A program made the translations under genes and the position numbers. The notes below the pieces were generated by a model. It searched no databases. It had not been told where the DNA came from and worked only from the letters and a program-made list of their open reading frames with translations. A stretch of 64,000 nucleotides of DNA. It comes from Geobacillus thermocatenulatus (GTDB lineage Bacteria > Bacillota > Bacilli > Bacillales > Anoxybacillaceae). The DNA lies in assembly GCF_002217655.1 (NCBI RefSeq), contig NZ_NEWK01000002.1, positions 1,303,164-1,367,163 on the forward strand, written 5' to 3'. Position 1 is the first letter of the stretch, and each line of letters starts with the position of its first letter. Positions 8,028 through 17,116 of the stretch are shown here, piece by piece.

Positions 8028-8270
8028 CTACACGTTCTCGCGCGGGCCGCGATGGTACGTTTCCGTCAGCAGACCCATAAACAGGCCGAATCCGAACATA
8101 AACATCGAGGCCCCGATAATGCCGAGGCTGACGATCGTCAAGAAATAGTCTTTGTTGTAAGCGCTTGCGATAAAACTAAGCAAAAACAGTACAAATCCGA
8201 CAATCAATCCCACTGACGCCATCCATTTGCACATGTTGATCATTTCGTGCCCTTCACGCCGTTTGTTCAT
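8028..8270 (-). CDS. Small two-helix membrane protein of unknown function
   Basis: 80 residues from ATG 8268-8270, which sits nine bases after AAGGGG; two more ATG codons at 8277 and 8274 are too close to the Shine-Dalgarno. Two hydrophobic helices (WMASVGLIVGFVLFLLSF and TIVSLGIIGASMFMFGFGLF) are joined by a short polar loop, with a charged C-terminus (HRGPRENV). No family recognised. Confidence 0.65.
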   Translation of the reverse strand: MNKRREGHEMINMCKWMASVGLIVGFVLFLLSFIASAYNKDYFLTIVSLGIIGASMFMFGFGLFMGLLTETYHRGPRENV

Positions 8271-8456
8271 TCTCATCATCCCCTTACTTTGAGGATACTA
8301 TCCTTGTCACAAAATTGCAACATTTATTTTTCCTTTTTCGTTTTCATTTCGGTTATAATTTATATTTTACCTTCTGTCGCAACATTTACAGGGCAACAAA
8401 ACGCCCCGCCGTCATACACTAACAATGACTCCTTCTTGATAAAGGAGGCATGCCGC

Positions 8457-8714
8457 TTGAACACCGTCGACTATGATAAGGCGCTCTATTACACGCATCG
8501 CTCTGAATGGGACAATTTGCTCATTTTAATGGTGCGTACGCCTGATGATATTCTGTCGAAAAAAATTGAAAAGTTTCTCCACGCTTATAACTTTGAACAT
8601 GACTACTCCGTCATCCAGGAGCGGTTGCACGCCTTGCTTCGCTATATAGACCATGCGCTTGAAGTGAGCGAACAAAAAATGGGAGTCGAGCAGTACGCGC
8701 AGTTTTACTCGTAA
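8457..8714 (+). CDS. yhdB: YhdB family protein
   Basis: 85 residues from TTG 8457, chosen because AAAGGAGG lies eight bases upstream; the ATG at 8450 touches the Shine-Dalgarno. The sequence matches my memory of B. subtilis YhdB (VDYDKALYYTHRSEWDNLL, LLRYIDHALE). Soluble, helical, no known function. In B. subtilis yhdB lies near spoVR, as here. Confidence 0.75.
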   Translation: MNTVDYDKALYYTHRSEWDNLLILMVRTPDDILSKKIEKFLHAYNFEHDYSVIQERLHALLRYIDHALEVSEQKMGVEQYAQFYS

Positions 8715-8719
8715 ATCGA

Positions 8720-8749
8720 ACGGGGAATTGGCCGATGCCAATTCCCCGT
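8720..8749. terminator. Bidirectional terminator between yhdB and pgcA
   Basis: ACGGGGAATTGGC pairs perfectly with GCCAATTCCCCGT around a CGAT loop, between two convergent genes. Confidence 0.8.
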
Positions 8750-8761
8750 AAATTGCGCTGA

Positions 8762-10519
8762 TCATGGCGCATAAGAAGACGAAACGGTGCTGAGCACATC
8801 CTTTACGCGTTGCATGACGGCGTCTGCCAAGCGCGCTAGTCTTTCTTCGCTATCTCCTAGCGACGTCCCTTTGACGCCGAAGTACGCCTTCATTTTCGGC
8901 TCCGTCCCTGATGGACGCAGACAAAACCACGAGCCATCCTCCAAGATATACTTAAGCACATTGGATGTCGGCAAATCAATGGCCGTTTTTTCGCCGGTCA
9001 ACGTGTTCGTCCGCTCTTTCGTTTTGTAATCCTCAATCACCGTCACCTTTGTCCCCGCGGCCTCCACCGGCGGCTGTTGGCGGAACGACGCTAAAATCGC
9101 GGCAATCGCCTCTTCTCCTTCTTTGCCTTTCAGCGTGAGCGATCGTTGTCCCTCGCGATAATAGCCGTACTGGTCAAACAATTGCAAGAGCGCCTCATAC
9201 AGCGACATTCCTTGCTTTTTATAAAACGCGCACACTTCCGCCGCGAGAACAGCCGCCTGCACCGCGTCTTTGTCACGGACAAAATCGCCGATCAAATACC
9301 CATAGCTTTCCTCATATCCGAACTGGAACACATATTGCCCTGTTTGCTCGTATTCCTTTATTTTTTCACCGATGAATTTGAACCCGGTCAGCGTATCGAC
9401 TGTCTCAAGACCAAACGATTGGGCGATCGCCCGGCCCAATTCAGACGTCACGATCGTTTTTAAGACAACTCCGTTTTCCGGAAGAGTGCCTTGAGCTTTT
9501 CGTTGCGACAGCAAATAGTGGAGCAACAAGCCGCCGGTTTGATTGCCAGTCAGCACGACATAGTCGCCCTTGTCATTTTTCACCGCCACGCCCAGCCGGT
9601 CGGCATCCGGATCGGTGGCAATCAACAGATCGGCATTTACTTGCTTGCCCAACTCCATCGCCATGGCGAAGGCCGCGTGTTCTTCCGGATTGGGCGAAGC
9701 GACCGTCGAGAAATTCGGATCCGGCAGCTCCTGCTCTTTGACGACAAAGACGTTTTGGTAGCCGAGCTCAGCGAGCGCGCGGCGCACCGGTTTGTTTGAC
9801 GTGCCGTGAAGCGGCGTAAACACGATACGGATCGCCGCTTCCCGAGCGAGCTCCGGATGGATGGAAATCGTTTTGACCGCATGGATATAAGCATCATCGA
9901 CTTCGCTTCCGATGATGCGAATAAGGCCTTTTTCTCTTAACGTTTCCTCATCTTCCACATGAATGGCAAGCTCATTTTCGACTTCATTGACATAGCGGAT
10001 CACTTGGTCGGCGACAGCAGGCGGCAGCTGTCCCCCGTCCTCTCCATACACTTTATAGCCGTTATATTCGGGCGGATTATGGCTAGCGGTGATGACAATG
10101 CCGGCAAACGCCCGCAAATAGCGAACAGCAAACGACAGTTCCGGCGTTGGACGCAATTCATCAAACACGTATGTTTGAATGCCGTTCGTCGCCAACGTTT
10201 TCGCCGCCTCCATCGCAAATTCCGGCGACTTATGCCGGGAGTCATAGGCAATGACGACCCCGCGCCGCTTCCCCTCGTCGCCAAACGATTGTATGTATCG
10301 CGCCAATCCTTCCGACGCTTTTCGCACCGTATACATGTTCATTCGGTTCGTCCCCGGGCCAATCTCGCCGCGCATGCCGCCGGTGCCGAATTCGAGATTT
10401 TTGTAAAAGCAATCCTCCAGCCACCGTTCATCATGGCGGCGTTGTTCCAACAACCGCTTCAATTCCGGATCGAGCTGCGGCTCACGCAGCCATTGTTCGT
10501 ATTTTCGTCTCCACTCCAT
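8762..10519 (-). CDS. pgcA: Alpha-phosphoglucomutase PgcA
   Basis: 585 residues (B. subtilis PgcA is 581). It interconverts glucose 1-phosphate and glucose 6-phosphate for UDP-glucose, teichoic acid and glycolipid synthesis. All four phosphohexomutase landmarks are seen: the phosphoserine loop [20 protein letters not shown] near residue 140, the Mg2+ loop DPDADRLG near 300, the sugar-specificity loop ending in [10 protein letters not shown] near 400, and the phosphate-binding RPSGTEPK near 545. The start is ATG 10517-10519 behind GGGGGAAC; a 39-residue upstream extension is not conserved. Confidence 0.95.
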   Translation of the reverse strand: MEWRRKYEQWLREPQLDPELKRLLEQRRHDERWLEDCFYKNLEFGTGGMRGEIGPGTNRMNMYTVRKASEGLARYIQSFGDEGKRRGVVIAYDSRHKSPEFAMEAAKTLATNGIQTYVFDELRPTPELSFAVRYLRAFAGIVITASHNPPEYNGYKVYGEDGGQLPPAVADQVIRYVNEVENELAIHVEDEETLREKGLIRIIGSEVDDAYIHAVKTISIHPELAREAAIRIVFTPLHGTSNKPVRRALAELGYQNVFVVKEQELPDPNFSTVASPNPEEHAAFAMAMELGKQVNADLLIATDPDADRLGVAVKNDKGDYVVLTGNQTGGLLLHYLLSQRKAQGTLPENGVVLKTIVTSELGRAIAQSFGLETVDTLTGFKFIGEKIKEYEQTGQYVFQFGYEESYGYLIGDFVRDKDAVQAAVLAAEVCAFYKKQGMSLYEALLQLFDQYGYYREGQRSLTLKGKEGEEAIAAILASFRQQPPVEAAGTKVTVIEDYKTKERTNTLTGEKTAIDLPTSNVLKYILEDGSWFCLRPSGTEPKMKAYFGVKGTSLGDSEERLARLADAVMQRVKDVLSTVSSSYAP

Positions 10520-10591
10520 CGCTGTTCCCCCTTGATTTTCATTTTCCCTGTTTATGTATTCGCTCCCATCATACAATATACCTGCCAAAAG

Positions 10592-10629
10592 AAAAAGGAT
10601 GCCCTGGAAAAAATGTGGACATCCTTTTT
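10592..10629 (-). terminator. Terminator of the CBS-domain gene
   Basis: AAAAAGGATG and CATCCTTTTT form the ends of a hairpin seven bases after the CBS gene stop, with a T-run on the minus strand. Confidence 0.7.
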
Positions 10630-10635
10630 CCCCCA

Positions 10636-11082
10636 TTACCCTTGCGGTTGCGACGGTTCCGAAATGTTCGTCAACGCCTGTTCAGCCGCTTCGTTTGATG
10701 CGCTGTTCGTCGCAATATCGCCTAGCGCAACAATGCCTTGAAGCTGGTTGTTTTCCACGATCGGCAAACGGCGAACTTGATGTTGGGCCATGACATTCGC
10801 GGCTTCCTGTACGCTCATATTCGGCGTACCGGTGACGACTTGGTTCGTCATGACCTCCGCTACTTTGACGGTCGACGGGTCTTTTCCTTGGGACGAAACA
10901 CGCAACGTAATATCGCGGTCCGTAATCATCCCTTTGACTTGCCCGTTTTCCACAACCGGAAGCGCCCCAATATTTTTTTGGCTCATGATTTGCGCCGCTT
11001 CTTGCACCGTTTGGTTCGGCGAAATCGTTGCGACGTTTTTCGTCATAATGTCCTGCACTTTGTTTCCGCTGTTGTTCGTCAA
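10636..11082 (-). CDS. CBS domain protein (YhcV-like)
   Basis: 148 residues holding two tandem CBS domains: [18 protein letters not shown] to [10 protein letters not shown], and [15 protein letters not shown] to [11 protein letters not shown]. Such stand-alone CBS pairs bind adenine nucleotides and often regulate other proteins; B. subtilis YhcV is the closest one I recall, and the next genes resemble its neighbours YhcU and YhcT. The start is TTG 11080-11082 with GGGGAGG six bases upstream. The tail (ISEPSQPQG) is polar. Confidence 0.85.
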   Translation of the reverse strand: MTNNSGNKVQDIMTKNVATISPNQTVQEAAQIMSQKNIGALPVVENGQVKGMITDRDITLRVSSQGKDPSTVKVAEVMTNQVVTGTPNMSVQEAANVMAQHQVRRLPIVENNQLQGIVALGDIATNSASNEAAEQALTNISEPSQPQG

Positions 11083-11257
11083 TGTGATCCTCCCCTTTCA
11101 CCGATTAGTATGGCTCGTTTGTCGAGCGATATAGATAGAAAATGTTGCTTTCTTTCCTGCCCTTTGCCGGTTATGAATGGACGTGCCGTTTTCTTTTCCC
11201 TTATAATGGAGCTGACGGAGGCAAGATCGGGAGCATGATGGGGAAGAAGGAGAGAAC

Positions 11258-11695
11258 ATGGAACGAGAAAAACGTGCAGAGAACTTGCTTTTGGCCGCAT
11301 GGGCGACAGCCCTGATCGCCACGCTCGGAAGCCTCTATTTTTCCGAAGTGCTCGGCTTTATTCCTTGTGATCTTTGTTGGTTTCAACGCATTTTTATGTA
11401 TCCGCAAGTCATCATTTTAGGAATCGCCATCGTACGGAAAGACGCTGCGGCAGCTCGCTATAGCTTCACACTGTCATTGATTGGCGGGGGTATTTCTCTG
11501 TATCATTACGGATTGCAAAAAATTCCGCTTCTTCAAGAATACTCCATCAGCTGCGGCCGCATTCCATGCACAGGGCAATATATCAACTGGCTCGGATTTA
11601 TCACCATCCCGTTTTTGGCGCTAACCGCCTTTCTGATCATCATGGGGCTCAGCCTATCCATCCTAAAACAGCAAAGAAAGGGGAAACAAGGTTGA
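11258..11695 (+). CDS. bdbC: Disulfide bond formation protein, DsbB/BdbC family
   Basis: 145 residues, four membrane helices. The periplasm-side redox pairs are present: PCDLCWFQRI with CxxC near residue 37 and ISCGRIPCTGQ near residue 100. BdbC-type proteins reoxidise a thioredoxin-like partner using quinone. The partner is probably the next gene, whose TTG start overlaps this stop by four bases. ATG 11258 follows AAGGAGAG. Confidence 0.9.
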   Translation: MEREKRAENLLLAAWATALIATLGSLYFSEVLGFIPCDLCWFQRIFMYPQVIILGIAIVRKDAAAARYSFTLSLIGGGISLYHYGLQKIPLLQEYSISCGRIPCTGQYINWLGFITIPFLALTAFLIIMGLSLSILKQQRKGKQG

Positions 11696-12168
11696 AAAAA
11701 CTGCTTATATTAGGCGGGACCATTATCGCCTTGTTTGCAGCGATTGCTTTCATCACTTCTTATGAGCAAAAAGAGGCGGCCAAAGAGAATCCTTACCATA
11801 AAAGCGAACTCAACCCAGCCACCATCGCCCAACTTGACGACCCGAACTACCGCAACATTATTTTGCCCACGGAGTTGAAACAGCAGCTGGCTGACGGCAA
11901 GACGCTCACCGTTTACTTTTACAGCCCGACATGCCCGCACTGCCGCCGGACAACGCCGATCGTCGTGCCGCTAGCCAAGGAGCTTGGCATCGATTTAAAG
12001 CTGTTCAACTTGCTTGAATTCGAAGACGGGTGGGATGCGTACCATATTGAAGCCACCCCGACGATCGTCCATTACGAAAACGGCAAAGAGGCAAAACGCA
12101 TCGAAGGATACCATGATGAAAAAACGTTTCGCCGATGGTTTGCCTCACTGCCAATGCCAAAAAAATAA
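11692..12168 (+). CDS. Membrane-anchored thioredoxin-like protein, BdbC partner
   Basis: 158 residues from TTG 11692, behind AAAGGGG and overlapping the bdbC stop (TTGA). An N-terminal signal anchor (LLILGGTIIALFAAIAFI) is followed by a thioredoxin fold with the active site YSPTCPHCRR near residue 82 and the cis-Pro loop EATPTIVHYENGKE near 125. CPHC is typical of DsbA-like oxidases. It should introduce disulfides outside the membrane and be recycled by BdbC. Confidence 0.85.
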   Translation: MKKLLILGGTIIALFAAIAFITSYEQKEAAKENPYHKSELNPATIAQLDDPNYRNIILPTELKQQLADGKTLTVYFYSPTCPHCRRTTPIVVPLAKELGIDLKLFNLLEFEDGWDAYHIEATPTIVHYENGKEAKRIEGYHDEKTFRRWFASLPMPKK

Positions 12169-12203
12169 GGAGCTGCGCCTTTTACCAGACGCAGCCCCTT
12201 GCC

Positions 12204-12602
12204 CTACATCACCCACTGGTTCACAGCGGGAACATACATGCTGCACGGCATCGCCCGCTTATGGAGAAACTGCTTGGCCCGAAATGGGAACGTGATGCCA
12301 TGGCGGGCCAAAATCTTTTGATTGCGAACAAACAGCCATTCATACTGTTCCAAATCCCCATGCTCTCCGATGTGCTCGATGACGGTAATGAGCGACTGCA
12401 GCGCCGAAATGATTTGGAAAGCCTCTTTCATTGTCCCATTATATGCCACATGTTTGTGGTCCAGCGAAAGAATGCCCCATTCCTCAAATTGACGGATTTG
12501 TTCATCATCGAAGTAATACGGGAACACATCGGTATAAAAGTAGTTGAGCAAATACTGCATGTAATGCTCTTGTTCCGGAGTCGCCGCATACATCATTTTC
12601 AA
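12204..12602 (-). CDS. YhcU/DUF5365 family protein
   Basis: 132 residues from TTG 12602, eight bases after AAAGGTGG; upstream TTG 12629 lacks a ribosome binding site. The pattern KMMYAATPEQEHYMQYLLNY and WGILSLDHKHVAYNGT agrees with B. subtilis YhcU as I remember it. Soluble, acidic, function unknown. It converges with the thioredoxin gene and diverges from the pseudouridine synthase, the YhcT homologue, keeping the B. subtilis order yhcT-yhcU-yhcV. Confidence 0.7.
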   Translation of the reverse strand: MKMMYAATPEQEHYMQYLLNYFYTDVFPYYFDDEQIRQFEEWGILSLDHKHVAYNGTMKEAFQIISALQSLITVIEHIGEHGDLEQYEWLFVRNQKILARHGITFPFRAKQFLHKRAMPCSMYVPAVNQWVM

Positions 12603-12740
12603 CGTCCATACCACCTTTTCTCGCCGCAATGCTTGCGTTCTCCATCACGAAGACGATACTATGAGTGTACCATATCTCGCGCAAGGATAGGGGTAGAAAG
12701 TGTTTCCACAGCTAACAAATAATTGGGAGTGTGACAACCT

Positions 12741-13640
12741 TTGTGGACAAGAAAAGGCGATTGGCTGGAATGCATCATCCCTAGCTGGTGGAGCGGTTTG
12801 ACGATTGAACAGCTCCTGAAAGACGTATGGGCCGCCTCGAAAAAGCTCGCCCACCGTTGGCGGATGGAACACGGCGTCAAACTGAACGGCCAGGCTGTTC
12901 CCTGGAAGACGGTGCTCAACGAACGCGACCGGCTTCAGCTTTACGCATATGAGCCAGAGCCGTCGTTCATCGTTCCAGAATATCGGGAACTTTCGATTTT
13001 ATGGGAGGACGACCATCTGCTCGTCTTGAACAAAGAAGCCGGCATCGACATTCATCCGTCCGAACCGGGGCAAACCGGCACGCTCGCCAATGCGGTCGCG
13101 TTTTATTTGCAGTCGCAGGCAATTTTAACAAAAGTGCGCCACATTCACCGACTTGACCGCGACACGTCGGGAGCGATTTTATTTGCCAAACACCCGCTTG
13201 CCGGTGCGACGCTCGATCGGATGCTCGCCCACCGTGCCATCAAGCGGACGTACGTCGCCCTTGTTCACGGTCGTTTGTCCCCGAAATCAGGAACCATTTC
13301 CGCGCCAATCGGCCGCGACCGCCATCATCCGACGCGCCGGCGCGTCTCGAAGACGGGGGCAAAAGCGGTGACACACTATCGCGTCATCAAAACATTCCCG
13401 TCAGCATCGCTTGTCGAGCTTTCTCTCGAGACCGGACGGACGCACCAAATCCGCGTCCATTTGGCCCATCTCGGCCATCCGCTTGTCGGCGATGTGCTTT
13501 ATGGCGGCCAGCCAGTGTTTCATCGCCATGCGCTTCATGCCGCCAAACTAACGTTCCGCCATCCGTTTACAACTGAAGAAGTCATTTGTCTCGCGCCAAC
13601 AAGCGATTTTCCCACCGACCTTTCGCGCATTTACAATTGA
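12741..13640 (+). CDS. RluA family pseudouridine synthase (YhcT-like)
   Basis: 299 residues from TTG 12741 with GGGAGTG upstream. The catalytic motif HRLDRDTSGAILFAK lies near residue 135, with Asp as the nucleophile, and the family block ETGRTHQIRVHLAHLGHPLVGD lies near residue 235 (shown in part). The N-terminus resembles a short S4-like segment. These enzymes convert specific uridines in rRNA or tRNA to pseudouridine; the target of this YhcT-type branch is not settled. Confidence 0.88.
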   Translation: MWTRKGDWLECIIPSWWSGLTIEQLLKDVWAASKKLAHRWRMEHGVKLNGQAVPWKTVLNERDRLQLYAYEPEPSFIVPEYRELSILWEDDHLLVLNKEAGIDIHPSEPGQTGTLANAVAFYLQSQAILTKVRHIHRLDRDTSGAILFAKHPLAGATLDRMLAHRAIKRTYVALVHGRLSPKSGTISAPIGRDRHHPTRRRVSKTGAKAVTHYRVIKTFPSASLVELSLETGRTHQIRVHLAHLGHPLVGDVLYGGQPVFHRHALHAAKLTFRHPFTTEEVICLAPTSDFPTDLSRIYN

Positions 13641-13692
13641 TCTACTCCACCGTCCTTCAATGGAGGAGGAGATTTATCGGCCGAAACGAGAA

Positions 13693-13716
13693 AAGGCAGA
13701 CGCCCCCGTCTGCCTT
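13693..13716 (-). terminator. Terminator of the CNNM/hemolysin-type gene
   Basis: AAGGCAGACG pairs with CGTCTGCCTT around CCCC, next to the stop at 13715, with TTTT on the minus strand. Confidence 0.75.
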
Positions 13717-15055
13717 ACAAACGCAACTCCTCCTCTTCGGCGCCTGCCGTCTCCTCCTCTTTGTTCGGCTCTTTCTTTGCCACTTCCAGCGTTTTTACAT
13801 GATGTCCATCCATTTCCTTCACTGTAAACAAGTAGCCATCGATTTCGACACTCTCGCCAGGTTTGATATCATAATGCTTCGTTAAAATCCAGCCGCCGAT
13901 CGTATCGACGTCATCATCGTCAATATCCAGCCCAAGCAAGTCATTCACTTCGCTGATCAACACTTTGCCATCCAAAATCAATCGATCGTCCATTTTTTGA
14001 ATGAGCGGCGTTTCATCAATATCAAACTCATCTTGGATTTCGCCAACGATTTCTTCCAAAATGTCCTCGACTGTAACCAGTCCAGATGTGCCGCCGTATT
14101 CATCGACCAAAATCGCCATATGGATGCGTTCTTTTTGCATTTTGACCAACAAATCGTGAATGGCGATCGATTCAATCACTTGAATGATCGGGCGGATATA
14201 GTCTTTCATCTGCTTTTCGTTGGACGGATTGGCAATAAAGTCCGTAAACACCTCTTTCACGTTGATGAGTCCAAGCACATGGTCTTTATCGCCGTCAATG
14301 ACCGGATAGCGCGTATACTTTTCTTCGCGAATGATGTCCAAGTTTTCCTTGACGCTTTTGTTAATATCGAGCGCCACAATTTCTTTGCGCGGCACCATAA
14401 TTTCTTTCGCGATGCGGTCGTCAAAACGAAAAATGTTATTGACATAGCGGTACTCTGACTGATTGATCTCCCCGCTTTTGTAGCTTTCGGATAAAATGAG
14501 GCGCAGCTCCTCCTCAGAGTGGGCGATTTCATGCTCCGCCACCGGCTTGAGGCCAAACAGGCGCGTCACAAGCCGCGCAGAGTTGTTGAGCGTCCAAATG
14601 AATGGATACATGATTTTATAAAACCAAATGAGCGGCTGAGCCGTAAACAGCGTAATCGCTTCCGCCTTATGAATGGCAAACGTCTTCGGCGCTAATTCAC
14701 CGACGACAACATGCAAAAAGGTGATGAGCGAAAACGAAACGATAAACGCTAAAAAATGGGAGACAGATTCCGATAGATGGAGGCGTTCAAACAGCGGCAG
14801 CAACATCCGCGCCACCGTCGGCTCCCCCAGCCAGCCAAGGCCAAGCGAGGTGAGCGTAATGCCGAGCTGGTTCGCCGATAAATAGCCGTCCAAATTCGAA
14901 ATCACTTTTTTCGCCGCGACCGCCCGTCGATTCCCTTCATTGACAAGTTGATCGATGCGCGAGCTGCGCACCTTGACGATCGCAAATTCAGAAGCGACAA
15001 AAAAGGCGGTGCAAGCGATGAGAAACGCCACCAACAGCAAACTGGCTATATCCAA
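13715..15055 (-). CDS. CNNM/CorC-type membrane protein (hemolysin family, YhdP-like)
   Basis: 446 residues. Domains in order: DUF21 membrane domain with four helices ([20 protein letters not shown] at the start), a CBS pair ([16 protein letters not shown], then [18 protein letters not shown]), and a C-terminal CorC/HlyC domain ([14 protein letters not shown]). Relatives such as B. subtilis YhdP and S. aureus MpfA export Mg2+. The start is TTG 15055 with GGAG five bases upstream; the 20-residue upstream extension is unlike the family. A stronger AGGAGGTG lies 33 bases further up, so a start at CTG 15085 cannot be excluded. Confidence 0.85.
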   Translation of the reverse strand: MDIASLLLVAFLIACTAFFVASEFAIVKVRSSRIDQLVNEGNRRAVAAKKVISNLDGYLSANQLGITLTSLGLGWLGEPTVARMLLPLFERLHLSESVSHFLAFIVSFSLITFLHVVVGELAPKTFAIHKAEAITLFTAQPLIWFYKIMYPFIWTLNNSARLVTRLFGLKPVAEHEIAHSEEELRLILSESYKSGEINQSEYRYVNNIFRFDDRIAKEIMVPRKEIVALDINKSVKENLDIIREEKYTRYPVIDGDKDHVLGLINVKEVFTDFIANPSNEKQMKDYIRPIIQVIESIAIHDLLVKMQKERIHMAILVDEYGGTSGLVTVEDILEEIVGEIQDEFDIDETPLIQKMDDRLILDGKVLISEVNDLLGLDIDDDDVDTIGGWILTKHYDIKPGESVEIDGYLFTVKEMDGHHVKTLEVAKKEPNKEEETAGAEEEELRL

Positions 15056-15138
15056 TTCGTCTCCGAGCGCGGATGAAGCGCCCAGGTTACACCTCCTGCA
15101 CATAAAAGTTTCCATTGCAGCTGATAGACGGTGATGCC

Positions 15139-15160
15139 GCTGGGCCGCCTTAGGCGGCCC
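15139..15160. repeat. Inverted repeat downstream of the zinc peptidase gene
   Basis: TGGGCCGCC-TTA-GGCGGCCCA. It lies after the stop at 15167 but has no T-run on either strand, so it may be an RNA-stabilising hairpin more than a terminator. Confidence 0.5.
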
Positions 15161-15166
15161 AATATG

Positions 15167-15859
15167 TTACGATTCCTCATTATTGTTCCCTTGGGTGAAA
15201 ATGAGCACATATTTCAGCAATTCAAACACGGCGATCAACGTTGCCGCGACGTATGTCAGCGCCGCCGCGCCAAGCACTTTGTTTACGCCGCGCGCTTCAT
15301 TTGGGGCGATCAACCCTTCAGCCAGCATAAACCGCTTCGCCCGTGCGCTCGCGTTAAACTCCACCGGCAAGGTAATGATTTGGAAAGCCACCGCCAGCGA
15401 GAAAAACAAAATCCCGAGTCCAATCAGCGAAAATTGATGGAGCACAAATCCAACGAGCAACAACAACGGCGCAACGCCCGAAGCGAAGTTCACAATTGGA
15501 AACATCCGGTGGCGAAGGACGAGCGCAGCGTAGCCTTGCTGGTGTTGAACGGCATGGCCAACCTCGTGGGCGGCAACGGAAATAGAAGCGATGGAACGCC
15601 CATAAAAGACCGGCTCCGACAAACGGACCGTGCGGGAAATCGGATCATAATGGTCGGACAATCTCCCTGGCACGACCTCCACCGGCACATGGTGCAGCCC
15701 GTGGCGGTCTAAAATCATGCGCGCCACTTCCGCCCCCGTCAACCCCGATGAGGCTGGAACTTCAGACCAGGCATTGAAATTGCTTGATACCTTCCATTGC
15801 GCCCAAAGCGATATGAGGAAGGCGATAAAAATGAAAATATCCATCGGATGGAATAGCAT
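15167..15859 (-). CDS. Neutral zinc metallopeptidase, YugP family
   Basis: 230 residues from ATG 15859, behind GGAGGG. One N-terminal helix, then the zinc site AAHEVGHAVQHQQGY near residue 105 (HExxH), then two or three hydrophobic segments, and a third likely metal ligand in PVEFNASARAK. The family (Zn_peptidase_2) is membrane-bound with the active site probably in the cytoplasm; substrates are unknown. It precedes the CNNM gene on the same strand with a 110-base gap. Confidence 0.87.
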   Translation of the reverse strand: MLFHPMDIFIFIAFLISLWAQWKVSSNFNAWSEVPASSGLTGAEVARMILDRHGLHHVPVEVVPGRLSDHYDPISRTVRLSEPVFYGRSIASISVAAHEVGHAVQHQQGYAALVLRHRMFPIVNFASGVAPLLLLVGFVLHQFSLIGLGILFFSLAVAFQIITLPVEFNASARAKRFMLAEGLIAPNEARGVNKVLGAAALTYVAATLIAVFELLKYVLIFTQGNNNEES

Positions 15860-15959
15860 CACAGCACCCTCCGTTTTTTCAATGTTCATCAAATGTGTAT
15901 ACTATTATTTATTGTACTTGCTCACCTTTTCATACGTCAAACGACCCGCTTTGGTTTCA

Positions 15960-15988
15960 AAAAAAAACAGCGCCTGCATCGAGGCGCT
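15960..15988 (-). terminator. Terminator of the aldo-keto reductase gene
   Basis: AGCGCCT-CGATGC-AGGCGCT followed by G and nine T on the minus strand. Confidence 0.85.
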
Positions 15989-16006
15989 ATTTGGCTCATG
16001 GGAACA

Positions 16007-16834
16007 TCAAAAATTGAAATTGTCTGGGTCAGGACCGACCCGTTTGTTCAAGTTCAACGCGTCGATCTGCTTCATTTCTTCGTCGGTCAGCGAGAAATCA
16101 AAAATATCAGCGTTTTCCTTGATCCGCGCCGGCGTCACCGACTTCGGGATCGTCACAACGCCGTGTTGCAAATCCCAGCGCAACACCACCTGCGCCGGCG
16201 TTTTCCCGTACTTGCGCCCAATGTCAACGATCGTCGGTTCGCTTAAAATTTCTCCACGCATGAGCGGCGACCATGCTTCAAGCTGGATGCCGTTTTCCCG
16301 GCAAAACGTAAGCAGCTCTTTTTGCGTCAGGCGTGGGTGATACTCGACTTGGTTGACCATCGGCTTAATTTCGCAGTCAGCCATCACATCTTGCAAATGG
16401 TGAATTTGGAAGTTGCTCACTCCAATCGCGCGCACATAACCGTCTTTATACAACTTTTCCAGCGCCTTGTACGTCTCTTTATACTTCCCTTTCACCGGCC
16501 AGTGAACCAAATACAAATCGACATAATCGAACCCGAGTTTTTTTAAACTTTTGTCAAACGCCTTCAGCGTCGTCTCATATCCTTGATCGGTGTTCCACAC
16601 TTTCGTTGTCACAAACACTTGTTCGCGGGGAATGCTGGATTCGCGGATCGCTTGACCGACACCTTCTTCGTTTTCATAAAAAGCGGCTGTATCAACATGG
16701 CGGTAGCCGATCTCGAGCGCGGTGCGCACCGCGCTTCTTACTTCCTCCCCTTCTTTGACTTTATAAACGCCAAGGCCGACCCAAGGCATTTTCACCCCGT
16801 TATGCAAAGTGGCGCAATCGTGCAGGCCGTTCAT
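16007..16834 (-). CDS. Aldo/keto reductase (YvgN/YtbE type)
   Basis: 275 residues, a single TIM-barrel NADPH-dependent oxidoreductase. The catalytic tetrad is readable: Asp in RHVDTAAFYENE near 48, Tyr five residues later, Lys in VTTKVWN near 78 and His in LVHWPVKG near 111. The cofactor segment VTIPKSVTPARIKEN lies near residue 225. Relatives reduce methylglyoxal and other aldehydes. ATG 16834 follows GAGGAGAGG. It is transcribed alone. Confidence 0.9.
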   Translation of the reverse strand: MNGLHDCATLHNGVKMPWVGLGVYKVKEGEEVRSAVRTALEIGYRHVDTAAFYENEEGVGQAIRESSIPREQVFVTTKVWNTDQGYETTLKAFDKSLKKLGFDYVDLYLVHWPVKGKYKETYKALEKLYKDGYVRAIGVSNFQIHHLQDVMADCEIKPMVNQVEYHPRLTQKELLTFCRENGIQLEAWSPLMRGEILSEPTIVDIGRKYGKTPAQVVLRWDLQHGVVTIPKSVTPARIKENADIFDFSLTDEEMKQIDALNLNKRVGPDPDNFNF

Positions 16835-16969
16835 ATCCTCTCCTCCTCGAGCGTCATTATAGTTTCATTATGGGAAAAGAGGGAAAGAAAATCAAAATAT
16901 ATGCTTGCTCTCCTTTCTCACTTCCCCACGTCCCTCTTGTTCTTTCTTTAGGGGAAAATAGGCGCAAAA

Positions 16970-16991
16970 ACGAGGGGAAACGTTCCCCTCG
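16970..16991 (-). terminator. Terminator downstream of dctP
   Basis: CGAGGGGAA-CGT-TTCCCCTCG followed by TTTTT on the minus strand, about 120 bases after dctP. Confidence 0.75.
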
Positions 16992-16998
16992 CGCTGTC

Positions 16999-17073
16999 TC
17001 ATTGCATTCCTTTTTTCATCCATTCGGCGATTTGCAGCGTGCGGCGCCCTCCGCAACAAGGCCAGAAACACAC
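16999..17073 (-). CDS. Possible Cys-rich micropeptide after dctP
   Basis: A 24-residue frame from GTG 17073 ending just before the terminator; the frame stays open further upstream to about 17115. It reads FWPCCGGRRTLQIAEWMKKG. There is no clear Shine-Dalgarno. It may instead be the end of a degraded gene. Reported because it lies between dctP and its terminator. Confidence 0.25.
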   Translation of the reverse strand: MCFWPCCGGRRTLQIAEWMKKGMQ

Positions 17074-17116
17074 CGGCGAAAAGCCGTTAATGGGACTTGC
17101 AGAGCTCTCCTGACTC

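Noticed and set aside
10520-10636. 39-residue N-terminal extension of PgcA
   Set aside because: No ribosome binding site; it overlaps the downstream terminator of the neighbouring gene, and PgcA homologues start at the ATG at 10519.
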